From positions 1 through 44,176 of the forward strand of contig CAIUUO010000235.1 in NCBI GenBank assembly GCA_903902325.1: a stretch of DNA of 44,176 bases, given 5' to 3'. Positions 1-7,108 of this stretch are shown here, one piece after another; within the stretch, counting starts at the first letter, position 1; the number at the start of each line of letters is the position of its first letter. Below the pieces are notes generated by a model. It made no database searches and was not told the origin of the DNA. It saw nothing but the letters and a program-made list of their open reading frames with translations. Source of the stretch: an uncultured Bacteroidia bacterium. GTDB taxonomy: Bacteria; Bacteroidota; Bacteroidia; Bacteroidales; Prolixibacteraceae. The translations under genes were made by a program, and so were the position numbers.

Positions 1-36
1 CACTTTAGGCACTTTAAATACTTTAGGCACTTTCTT
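1..36. repeat. Short array of 9-nt units at the window edge
   Basis: About four degenerate 9-nt units of the type CACTTTAGG, CACTTTAAA and TACTTTAGG stand at the left edge, just before the PASTA gene. The array may continue outside the window. It belongs to the class of phased short-unit arrays found at many junctions here. Confidence 0.6.
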
Positions 37-86
37 CTCGGGAATAAATTATAATTTTACACACATTAATCATTCGTCGCTCGCTT

Positions 87-866
87 ATGGCCTTCAAGAA
101 ATTCATTAAAAGCAAAACCTTTGGAAAACATATATTGTTCGCGTTCTTGCTTACCATTGTTTTGCTTTGGCTTACCATACAGATTCTTTCACTTTATACA
201 CACCGTGGAGAAAGTCTTGCCATCCCTGATTTCTCTGGCATGACCATGTCCGAGGCCCGGCAAGCGGCTAAAAAGATGAATTTGAGGTTCGAACTGGAAG
301 ATTCAATCTACAGGGCCGATAAAAAACCCGGAACCATTCTGATGCAAAATCCGGGAGCAGGCCACAAAATCAAATCCGGAAGGCTGATCTATCTGACACT
401 CGTGTCGTCCATTCCGGGGACGGAAGAAGTTCCCAAATTAACAGATATTTCACTGCGTCAGGCTAAAGTCCTGCTGGAATCCAAAGGCTTCGTCCTTGGC
501 AAAATTGAGTTCAGTCCTTCCGAATTCAACGACCTGGTACTTGAACAGAAAAACAAAGGTATTCCCGTTTCTCCCGGTTCTCGCCTCGACAGCGGCTCTG
601 CCATTGACCTGGTGGTTGGGCGTAGTGGCGGGATAGACGAGACCGTTGTTCCAGATTTTACGGGGCTGCCACTTGCAGAAGTTCTGATCATGTGTAACCT
701 GAAACAGTTAACAACAGGGTCTGTCGTTTTTGACGCCTCTGTGGCCAACAAGGAAGACTCCATGGCTGCAAGAGTGATCACCCAATTCCCAATCGCCGAT
801 TCGACAATTTTCGTCCCTGCCGGCAGTGCAGTAAACCTCGTCCTATCCCTGAAAGGAAAGGAATAA
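87..866 (+). CDS. Membrane-anchored PASTA domain protein
   Basis: This 259-residue protein has a short basic N-terminus, one hydrophobic segment at about residues 15-36 and then three PASTA-like repeats (about 44-108, 114-178 and 185-256). Each repeat opens with a PDF or VPKLTD-type strand and a helix of the SEARQAA or SLRQAKVLL kind. PASTA domains bind muropeptides or lipid II in kinases and penicillin-binding proteins; no kinase or transpeptidase domain is fused here, so the protein is probably a periplasmic envelope factor held in the inner membrane. It lies 16 nt upstream of rluD, with ddl further downstream, which fits a cell-wall link. The ATG at 87 places the membrane segment correctly. 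The family is confident; the function is inferred. Confidence 0.88.
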   Translation: MAFKKFIKSKTFGKHILFAFLLTIVLLWLTIQILSLYTHRGESLAIPDFSGMTMSEARQAAKKMNLRFELEDSIYRADKKPGTILMQNPGAGHKIKSGRLIYLTLVSSIPGTEEVPKLTDISLRQAKVLLESKGFVLGKIEFSPSEFNDLVLEQKNKGIPVSPGSRLDSGSAIDLVVGRSGGIDETVVPDFTGLPLAEVLIMCNLKQLTTGSVVFDASVANKEDSMAARVITQFPIADSTIFVPAGSAVNLVLSLKGKE

Positions 867-882
867 TAAGGTATCCGACACC

Positions 883-1944
883 ATGAGCCAGGAAGATTCA
901 GAATTATTTGACGAAAGCGACTTATCCGAAGAGATTGAAGAATTAGCCGGACAATTTGAACATCACAGGTTTGTAGCCGATCCCGGACAGGGGTTGATGC
1001 GGGTCGACAAATTCCTTTCCAACCGCATTTTAGGTACCTCCCGCAACCGCATACAGCAGGCAGCCGATGCCGAAAGCATACTTGTGAATGGCAAACCTGT
1101 CAAATCCAACTACAGGGTCAAGCCAAATGACGAAATAACCGTTGTAATGGACTATCCCCGGAGGGAAACCAAAATCATTGCAGAGGATATACCCATCAAC
1201 GTTGTTTATGAAGACGAGGAGCTGCTTGTCGTCAACAAGCCTGCCGGGTTGGTTGTGCATCCCGGACACGGGAACTATTCCGGGACACTCGTCAATGCTT
1301 TGGCATTCAGATTTCAGGGACTCCCCTTGTACGGAGGAGATGATCCGAGACCCGGACTGGTGCATAGGATTGACAAGAATACATCCGGGTTGCTTCTGGT
1401 GGCCAAGACTGAACATGCCAAACTCAACCTGGCCATGCAGTTTTTCAGAAAAACTACCAAACGTGAATATGTGGCGCTGGTCTGGGGCAATTTAGCCAAA
1501 GATTCAGGAACCATTGAAGGAAATATTGGCCGCAGCACCCGCGACAGGCAGGTATTTACAGTTTACCCTGACGGGGATCACGGAAAACAGGCAGTGACCC
1601 ATTACCGCGTACTCGAGCGGCTTGGTTATGTTAATCTGGTAGAGTGTGTCCTGGAAACAGGACGTACACACCAAATCCGCGTTCACATGAAAGAGATCGG
1701 CCATCCGCTTTTCAACGATGAGGTTTATGGTGGCAACAAGATCCTGAAAGGCACAACTTTTACCAAATACAAGCAATTTGTCGAAAACTGCTTTGATATT
1801 CTCCCACGCCAGGCTTTGCATGCAAAAACCCTTGGGTTTATCCATCCGGTTACCCACGAGGAGATGATCTTTGATTCGGAACTTCCGGAGGATATGGCAG
1901 CGGTTATTGAAAAGTGGCGGAATTACCTGGTGAACCGCGAATAA
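883..1944 (+). CDS. rluD: RluD-type 23S rRNA pseudouridine synthase
   Basis: A 353-residue RluA/RluD family enzyme that converts uridines of 23S rRNA to pseudouridine. An acidic N-terminal extension (about 1-35) is followed by an S4 RNA-binding domain (about 40-95, with VDKFLSNRI and ILVNGKPVKSNYRVKPND). The catalytic domain carries the family signature HRIDKNTSG, with the catalytic aspartate at residue 164, and a C-terminal ETGRTHQIRVHM motif. The length is normal for RluD. It probably shares a transcript with the PASTA gene. RluD in other bacteria modifies helix 69; whether this paralogue does the same cannot be read from sequence. The stop codon lies directly against the octamer array at 1948-1979. 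Confidence 0.93.
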   Translation: MSQEDSELFDESDLSEEIEELAGQFEHHRFVADPGQGLMRVDKFLSNRILGTSRNRIQQAADAESILVNGKPVKSNYRVKPNDEITVVMDYPRRETKIIAEDIPINVVYEDEELLVVNKPAGLVVHPGHGNYSGTLVNALAFRFQGLPLYGGDDPRPGLVHRIDKNTSGLLLVAKTEHAKLNLAMQFFRKTTKREYVALVWGNLAKDSGTIEGNIGRSTRDRQVFTVYPDGDHGKQAVTHYRVLERLGYVNLVECVLETGRTHQIRVHMKEIGHPLFNDEVYGGNKILKGTTFTKYKQFVENCFDILPRQALHAKTLGFIHPVTHEEMIFDSELPEDMAAVIEKWRNYLVNRE

Positions 1945-1947
1945 TTT

Positions 1948-1979
1948 GCTAATGTGCCAAATTGCTAATGTGCTAATTT
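1948..1979. repeat. Left octamer array flanking the four-helix gene
   Basis: Four exact-phase 8-nt units (GCTAATGT, GCCAAATT, GCTAATGT, GCTAATTT) fill the space between the rluD stop and the four-helix start codon. Read on the other strand they match the units of the array at 2336-2447, so the two arrays form an inverted pair around the gene. Confidence 0.85.
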
Positions 1980-2342
1980 ATGGAAAAACGAAATATTGTT
2001 CTGGAAATGAGTTTAGAGTTTGCTTTATTAATCATTGCGTTTACAGAGCAACTTGAACAGCAGAAAAAATTTGTAATTGCTAGACAATTATTAAAATCAG
2101 GTACTTCGATTGGCGCCAATATTAGTGAAGCACAATCGTGTGAAAGCAAAGCTGATTTTATCCATAAATTGAAAATCGCAGCCAAAGAAGCAGAAGAAAC
2201 TAAATATTGGTTGATACTTTGTAAGTTATCACCATCCTATCTATTTGATGATTCACTTTTACCAAAACTTGATGAAATACAAAAATTGCTGACTGCTATT
2301 ATTTCCGTCACAAAGCAAAATAATCATGGAACCAGTCATTAG
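1980..2342 (+). CDS. Four-helix-bundle protein (S23 / intervening-sequence protein family)
   Basis: A 120-residue, all-helical protein. Its core signatures are ARQLLKSGTSIGANISEA (about 34-51) and KEAEETKYWL (69-78), which identify the family first found in intervening sequences of 23S rRNA genes and structurally related to the Avd accessory protein of diversity-generating retroelements. Biochemical function is unknown for most members; nucleic-acid binding through a basic oligomeric barrel is suggested for relatives. The gene is AT-rich compared with rluD and ddl. Its start codon follows directly on a left octamer array and its TAG stop lies in the first units of a right octamer array in the opposite orientation, so the whole gene appears as a cassette inserted between rluD and ddl. 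No reverse transcriptase or template repeat is visible. Confidence 0.88.
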   Translation: MEKRNIVLEMSLEFALLIIAFTEQLEQQKKFVIARQLLKSGTSIGANISEAQSCESKADFIHKLKIAAKEAEETKYWLILCKLSPSYLFDDSLLPKLDEIQKLLTAIISVTKQNNHGTSH

Positions 2343-2447
2343 CACATTAGCATATTAGCACATTAGCATATTATCACATTAGCAAATTATCACATTAGCA
2401 AATTAGCAAATTAGCACATTAGCACATTAGCAAATTAGCACATTATG
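2336..2447. repeat. Right octamer array, 14 units, ending in the ddl start codon
   Basis: Fourteen consecutive 8-nt units in perfect phase, variants of ACATTAGC and AAATTAGC with a few ATATTAGC, ATATTATC or AAATTATC. The first unit overlaps the four-helix stop codon and the last, ACATTATG, contains the ddl ATG. The array is the inverted counterpart of the one at 1948-1979. Confidence 0.9.
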
Positions 2448-3416
2448 AAAAATATCGCAATAATAACCGGAGGTGACTCATCCGAATATGTAGTCTCCAT
2501 CCGTAGCGGCGCCAATGTCCTGAACGCAATCGACCGCAAAATATTTATCCCCTGGATGGTATTCATCAGGGATAACAAGTGGAGTATATTGGAGGAGGAA
2601 AACACGATAGCATCTGTTGACAGGAGCGATTTCTCGTTCCAGCTCAATGGTGAAACTATCAAACTTGAATATGCCTACATCATGATTCATGGCACTCCGG
2701 GAGAGGATGGAAATCTCCAGGGTTATTTTGAAATGCTTGGAATTCCTTATTCCACCTGTGGTGTCCAGTCTTCGGCACTAACTTTCAACAAGAATTTCTG
2801 CAACAATTACCTGAAATCCTTCGGCATCACAATGGCCCGATCGATCAGGGTGATGCTGGGTGAAATAATTAATCCTTCCGAAGTAGTCAGGCAACTGTCA
2901 CTGCCGCTGTTCGTGAAACCCAGTGCCGGAGGGTCGAGTTTTGGTGTAACGAAGGTCAAGAATGAGGATGAACTTGCCGGAGCAATTGATAAGGCACTGA
3001 AAGAGAGTCCCGAAGTATTGATTGAGCAGTTTATCGACGGGAAAGAGTTTACCTGCGGAGTCGTCAGGATTGGCCACAAAAAAATTGTTTTCCCGGTTAC
3101 GGAGGTAATTCCCAAAAATGAGTTTTTTGATTACGAAGCCAAATATACGCCAGGTATGGCCGACGAAATCACTCCAGCAAGAATCAGCGAAGAACTGACG
3201 CTCGAAATCCAGGATCTATCCTCTAAAATCTACGATCTATGCAATTGCAAGGGAATCGTAAGGGTCGATTACATCCTGAAAGAAAATACTTTTTACTTCC
3301 TGGAGATCAATACGGTACCCGGGATGACAGCTACCAGCTTTATACCTCAGCAGATCAAAGCTGCGGGATTAAACCTGACAAATCTGCTCACTGAAATTAT
3401 CCAGGAATCGATTTGA
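2445..3416 (+). CDS. ddl: D-alanine--D-alanine ligase
   Basis: A 323-residue ATP-grasp ligase that joins two D-alanines for the peptidoglycan stem peptide, in the cytoplasm. The N-terminal substrate domain begins IAIITGGDSSEY, with serines in the usual place of the HEVS-like loop. The ATP-grasp portion shows LPLFVKPSAGGSSFGVTKV, the EQFIDGKEFTCGVV strand and the metal- and substrate-binding end FLEINTVPGMTATS. Length is typical. The preceding 110 bp is an octamer array that runs into the ATG, so the 5' untranslated region is made almost entirely of repeat. D-Ala-D-Ala made here is the substrate of the MurF half encoded at 21693-24179. The TGA stop starts another 8-nt array. Confidence 0.95.
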   Translation: MKNIAIITGGDSSEYVVSIRSGANVLNAIDRKIFIPWMVFIRDNKWSILEEENTIASVDRSDFSFQLNGETIKLEYAYIMIHGTPGEDGNLQGYFEMLGIPYSTCGVQSSALTFNKNFCNNYLKSFGITMARSIRVMLGEIINPSEVVRQLSLPLFVKPSAGGSSFGVTKVKNEDELAGAIDKALKESPEVLIEQFIDGKEFTCGVVRIGHKKIVFPVTEVIPKNEFFDYEAKYTPGMADEITPARISEELTLEIQDLSSKIYDLCNCKGIVRVDYILKENTFYFLEINTVPGMTATSFIPQQIKAAGLNLTNLLTEIIQESI

Positions 3417-3475
3417 TGATTCGCTGATGAGTTGATGTGACGATTCGACGATTCGACCATGTGAAAATGTGAAAA
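3412..3475. repeat. 8-nt phased array after ddl
   Basis: Eight successive octamers can be read in phase, among them TTTGATGA, TTCGCTGA, TGAGTTGA, TGTGACGA and TTCGACGA. The ddl stop codon is inside the first unit. The same family appears in inverse orientation at about 35846-35912. Confidence 0.75.
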
Positions 3476-3765
3476 CAGAGGTTAACACATCATTGTCAAT
3501 TATTCATTCTTTACTATGTGACCTTTGTCTAGTACTTCGTGACCTTTGTGGTAAATAAAAAATTTTTATCCACATTTGGTTAATAGCCTTTGTTCATTTC
3601 TGTTCATAACTGCCCTTCCCGCTATTCATTTGAAGAACAATTTGCTGAATCAGGCATCAGTATGGTGTTACTTCTTTTGCAGGATAAAATTATGGATTTC
3701 GGTAACTCCTGATTACCTTTGAAAAAGCACCTGAAATAAATCACTTATCTGATATTTAACGTTTT
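3476..3765. promoter_or_regulatory. dnaB upstream region with a DnaA box and a -7 element
   Basis: No gene is visible between the repeat and dnaB. A perfect consensus DnaA box, TTATCCACA, lies at 3566-3574 in an AT-rich stretch, and a ten-nt direct repeat TGACCTTTGT occurs at about 3520 and 3540. A TACCTTTG at 3714-3721 fits the Bacteroidota -7 element TAnnTTTG and could drive dnaB, with a leader of about 40 nt; no good -33 TTTG stands at the usual distance. The DnaA box is seen directly; its use is inferred. Confidence 0.4.
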
Positions 3766-5325
3766 ATGGCTGAATCACAGAACAACTACCGCAACAAGAC
3801 CAAACCCGGCAATACCATTGAGCAACTGAATGCCTATTATGGAAAAGTCCCGCCCCAGGCAATTGAAGTGGAGGAAGCGGTTCTGGGCGCATTGATGCTT
3901 GAAAAGGATGCCTACCATACCGTCCAGGCGATCCTCCGGCCTGAAAGCTTTTACAAGGAGGAACACCGGAAGATATTCAACATCATCAAGGAACTGGCGG
4001 CCAAAGAAAAACCGATCGATTTGCTTGTAGTTACACAGGCATTAAAAAATGCGGGCGAACTGGAAGAGGTAGGCGGACCACTCTATATCACGCAACTGAC
4101 CAGCAGGGTTGCTTCGGCAGCCCATATTGAATTTCATGCACGTATCATCGCGCAAAAATACATCCAGCGGGAATTGATCCTCATTTCTTCTGAGATTCAG
4201 AGTAAATCCTACGAGGATGCCATGGAATTGAATGATCTGATTGATTATGCCGAGCGTGAGCTATTCAGGGTGACGGAAGGCAATATCACCAAGGAATCAC
4301 AACCCATCAAACCACTTCTTCAAAGGGCAGTCGAACAAATTGAGATCAACTCCAAGAAGCCTGACGGCCTGAGTGGAATCCCATCCGGTTTTACAAAACT
4401 GGATCAGATTACGGGAGGATGGCAGAAGACAGACCTTATCATCATCGCAGCTAGGCCTGCCATGGGAAAAACGGCGTTTGTCCTCACCATGGCCCGAAAC
4501 ATGGCAGCCACCCATAAAGTTCCCGTTGCCGTTTTTTCGCTCGAAATGTCCTCCCTGCAATTGGTGAACCGTTTGATCTCCGCCGAAACAGAGTTGGGAT
4601 CCGATAAAATCAAAAGCGGTAGACTCGAGAACTGGGAATGGGAGGTTTTCAACAGAAAGTTGAAAAACCTTGAAGAAGCGCCTTTGTTTATCGACGACAC
4701 ACCGGCACTCTCCATTTTCGAATTCAGGGCCAAATGCCGAAGGTTGAAGATGCAGTATAACGTTGGGATTGTTGTAGTCGATTACCTTCAATTGATGACC
4801 GCAGGAGGCGATATCAGGGGAAACCGCGAGCAGGAGGTGAGTATGATCTCCCGCAACCTGAAAGCCATTGCCAAAGAGATCAATGTGCCCATCGTGGCCC
4901 TTTCGCAATTGAACCGTTCAGTAGAATCGCGCGAAGGAAAAAGACCGCAGTTATCGGATTTGCGCGAATCGGGAGCTATCGAACAGGATGCCGATATGGT
5001 CATGTTCATCCACAGGCCCGAATATTACGGTATAACGAACGACCAGGACGGCAACTCACTCAAGGGAATCGCAGAGATCATCGTGGCCAAGCACCGTAAC
5101 GGGGCAATCGGGGAGTTCCATCTCTCCTTCAAGGCGCACCTTGCCCGCTTCAGCGACCTCGAAGCAAGCATTGATGAGAGTTCAATCAGTAACCTGCACA
5201 GCACGAAGGCAGGAGGTGTGTATCACTCCAAAATGAATGCTGAACCAAGCAACATAGACGCAGAACCTGCAAAATCAAACTTCGGCCGACCCGGATCCAA
5301 TTTTGCGGACGATACTCCTTTCTGA
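3766..5325 (+). CDS. dnaB: Replicative DNA helicase DnaB
   Basis: A 519-residue hexameric helicase that unwinds DNA at the replication fork. The N-terminal helical domain begins PPQAIEVEEAVLGALML (about 28-45). The RecA-like C-terminal domain has Walker A ARPAMGKTAF, the Walker B region IVVVDYLQLM, the LSQLNRSVE segment and the arginine-finger region near VAKHRNGAIGEF. No intein is present. The final 50 residues are a low-complexity polar tail (SNLHSTKAGG to DDTPF) as in other Bacteroidota DnaB proteins. It follows a 290-bp upstream region with a DnaA box and faces the convergent SusD gene across repeat arrays and a shared terminator. Confidence 0.96.
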   Translation: MAESQNNYRNKTKPGNTIEQLNAYYGKVPPQAIEVEEAVLGALMLEKDAYHTVQAILRPESFYKEEHRKIFNIIKELAAKEKPIDLLVVTQALKNAGELEEVGGPLYITQLTSRVASAAHIEFHARIIAQKYIQRELILISSEIQSKSYEDAMELNDLIDYAERELFRVTEGNITKESQPIKPLLQRAVEQIEINSKKPDGLSGIPSGFTKLDQITGGWQKTDLIIIAARPAMGKTAFVLTMARNMAATHKVPVAVFSLEMSSLQLVNRLISAETELGSDKIKSGRLENWEWEVFNRKLKNLEEAPLFIDDTPALSIFEFRAKCRRLKMQYNVGIVVVDYLQLMTAGGDIRGNREQEVSMISRNLKAIAKEINVPIVALSQLNRSVESREGKRPQLSDLRESGAIEQDADMVMFIHRPEYYGITNDQDGNSLKGIAEIIVAKHRNGAIGEFHLSFKAHLARFSDLEASIDESSISNLHSTKAGGVYHSKMNAEPSNIDAEPAKSNFGRPGSNFADDTPF

Positions 5326-5326
5326 G

Positions 5327-5446
5327 AAAGAAGGATAAAGGATAAAGTAAAAAGGATAAAGTAAGAACGCACTAATCTGCATTAACTCATATCTCATATC
5401 TCATATCTCATATCTCATATCTCATATCTCATATCTCATATCTCAT
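5327..5446. repeat. Two heptamer arrays between dnaB and susD
   Basis: 5329-5363 holds 7-nt units of the GGATAAA and GTAAAAA type. After a 20-nt gap, 5387-5446 holds 8.6 perfect copies of TCATATC, ending exactly where the terminator hairpin starts. The first family also occurs at 19925-19975, 39789-39823 and 39890-39925; the second recurs in opposite orientation at the right edge of the window. Confidence 0.85.
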
Positions 5447-5472
5447 AAAAAAAGCCCTCTCGGGCTTTTTTT
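5447..5472. terminator. Bidirectional rho-independent terminator
   Basis: A run of A, the stem GCCC, loop TCTC, stem GGGC and a run of T form a hairpin that works on either strand. It lies 7 nt beyond the SusD stop on the minus strand and about 120 nt beyond dnaB on the plus strand. Confidence 0.85.
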
Positions 5473-5478
5473 ATTTTA

Positions 5479-7089
5479 TTACCATCCTGGATTTTGTTGT
5501 TTGGCCAGGGTTGGATTGGCATTGATTTCATCCTGAGGAATTGGCCACAGGAAGCGATAATCGGAATAGGGAATTGCAACAGTTCCCAATGCTCCGGTAT
5601 AGGGAGTTCCGAGTGTAAACATGGCGGCAGTAGGAGTACCGTTTGCAATTTTTGCAGGTATACCATTGATAGGATAGTATGTATCTTGCTGCAATCTCGT
5701 AATATCCGGCCAGCGGCGGCCTTCCATCACAAATTCAATTCTACGCTCATCAAGAATCGCACCAAGCAGCGCTACGTTGCTTGCGAAGGTAGAAGCCGTA
5801 TAGGCCTGTGTTGCTGGTGTTGCAAGTGCACGGTTACGAACCATATTCAGGTAAGCAAGACCATTGACTACATCTCCCTTGCGGGTATAAGCCTCGGCCA
5901 TGTTCATAATTACTTCGGCATAACGGATCAATGGAGATGGATCTGTCTTGTTGACCGGATCCTTGTACTTATTGGTATAAACTATACCGGATGAAATGGT
6001 AATCATGTTACCGGCTGTACGCCGCTTGTCATCAAGCAGCCAGGCCGGAAATCTCCAGATAATCGGACTCATGGTAACAAGACCACGGCCACCAATGGCA
6101 GTTGGGGAGTACATGGCAGCAAGGGCAGCATTGACGCCGGGGTTCTGGGTAGCCGAGTTTTCCATTCCAAAAATGGATTCGTTGTTGCTGTAAGGACTCA
6201 TGAAAGGTCCGGATGGATCAGCAGTAAGCGCATAGGTTCCGGCAAGAGTTCCTGTGGTAAACTTTGTTCCTTCCTCGATAACTTTATCCATGTTCCACAT
6301 GTGGAGGTAAACCCTTGTTTTCTCAGCAACGGCTGCTCCTTTGGTAGCCCTTGTAATCTTTGAATTACCCGAAAGGGCCGCTTTCAAAGGAAGGTTGGCT
6401 TCTGCATAATCCAGGTCGGCAAGGATGTTTTTATACACATCGGCTACAGTACTTCTGCCTGTTGCCATACCATCCGCAATCGCTTGCTGTGTTGTAAAAG
6501 GCTTGTCAAAATAAGGAACGCCCAGATGCGTCGCGGCAGGCGTGTCTTTGTAAGGCCTGGCAAAATGGATCAATAATTCATGATAGGTCATTGCTCTAAG
6601 TAACTTTGCTTCACCTGCGTAAATTGCTGCCTGGGCATCGGTAATTACCTTGGCGGCAGCCGCAGTTTTAACCCCGTCAATAATGATGTTGCAACGGTTG
6701 AGCAAACGGTAACTGTCTTTCCAGTAATTCACATTGTTGGCAGAAGTTACATTGTAAGTGGCTGTATAGGTGAGCTGATAGAAAGTGGCCGTATTCACTA
6801 CGTCTTCACCGCGGTTGTCACATTGCTCAATGGAGGCTGCACCGAATGGATATCCCCTGTACGCAGGAGTGACCGGATTGGCATAGTAACCTATCTGGGC
6901 AGCTTCGTACATACCCGTCACAGAAAGTGCAACCAGTGCAGGAGTTTGGAATGCCGCCGTCTCAGAAACCTGGTTGAAAGGCTGGAGATCGATGTTCTTT
7001 TCACAGGAAGAGAACACCATTAGGAAAACAAGGACCGGAATATAGACCAGCTTGCTTGATTTCAGTCTTAATTTGAATATATTTTTCAT
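5479..7089 (-). CDS. SusD/RagB-family nutrient-binding lipoprotein
   Basis: A 536-residue outer-surface lipoprotein. The signal peptide ends in a lipobox with cysteine 29 (VFSSC), followed by a SusD-type N-terminus (LQPFNQVSETAAF). TPR-like helices with AKLLRAMTYHELLIHFARPY and the C-terminal SusD region with LIRYAEVIMNMAEAYTRKGD and LDERRIEFVMEGRRWPDI are typical of the PF07980/PF14322 group. SusD acts as the lid of the SusC transporter, presenting a glycan or peptide-like ligand. It lies 19 nt after its SusC partner and the pair ends in the terminator at 5447-5472. The substrate cannot be predicted: no degradative enzyme lies nearby. Confidence 0.93.
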   Translation of the reverse strand: MKNIFKLRLKSSKLVYIPVLVFLMVFSSCEKNIDLQPFNQVSETAAFQTPALVALSVTGMYEAAQIGYYANPVTPAYRGYPFGAASIEQCDNRGEDVVNTATFYQLTYTATYNVTSANNVNYWKDSYRLLNRCNIIIDGVKTAAAAKVITDAQAAIYAGEAKLLRAMTYHELLIHFARPYKDTPAATHLGVPYFDKPFTTQQAIADGMATGRSTVADVYKNILADLDYAEANLPLKAALSGNSKITRATKGAAVAEKTRVYLHMWNMDKVIEEGTKFTTGTLAGTYALTADPSGPFMSPYSNNESIFGMENSATQNPGVNAALAAMYSPTAIGGRGLVTMSPIIWRFPAWLLDDKRRTAGNMITISSGIVYTNKYKDPVNKTDPSPLIRYAEVIMNMAEAYTRKGDVVNGLAYLNMVRNRALATPATQAYTASTFASNVALLGAILDERRIEFVMEGRRWPDITRLQQDTYYPINGIPAKIANGTPTAAMFTLGTPYTGALGTVAIPYSDYRFLWPIPQDEINANPTLAKQQNPGW

Positions 7090-7108
7090 GTTGTAGAATA
7101 TTTAGGAA

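Noticed and set aside
1948-2447. A CRISPR array or a diversity-generating retroelement at the four-helix gene
   Set aside because: The units are 8 nt with no unique spacers, and there is no reverse transcriptase, template repeat or variable repeat in the window.
5447-5472. Attenuator or riboswitch for the SusD gene
   Set aside because: The hairpin is downstream of both convergent genes and has T-runs on both strands, so it is a terminator.
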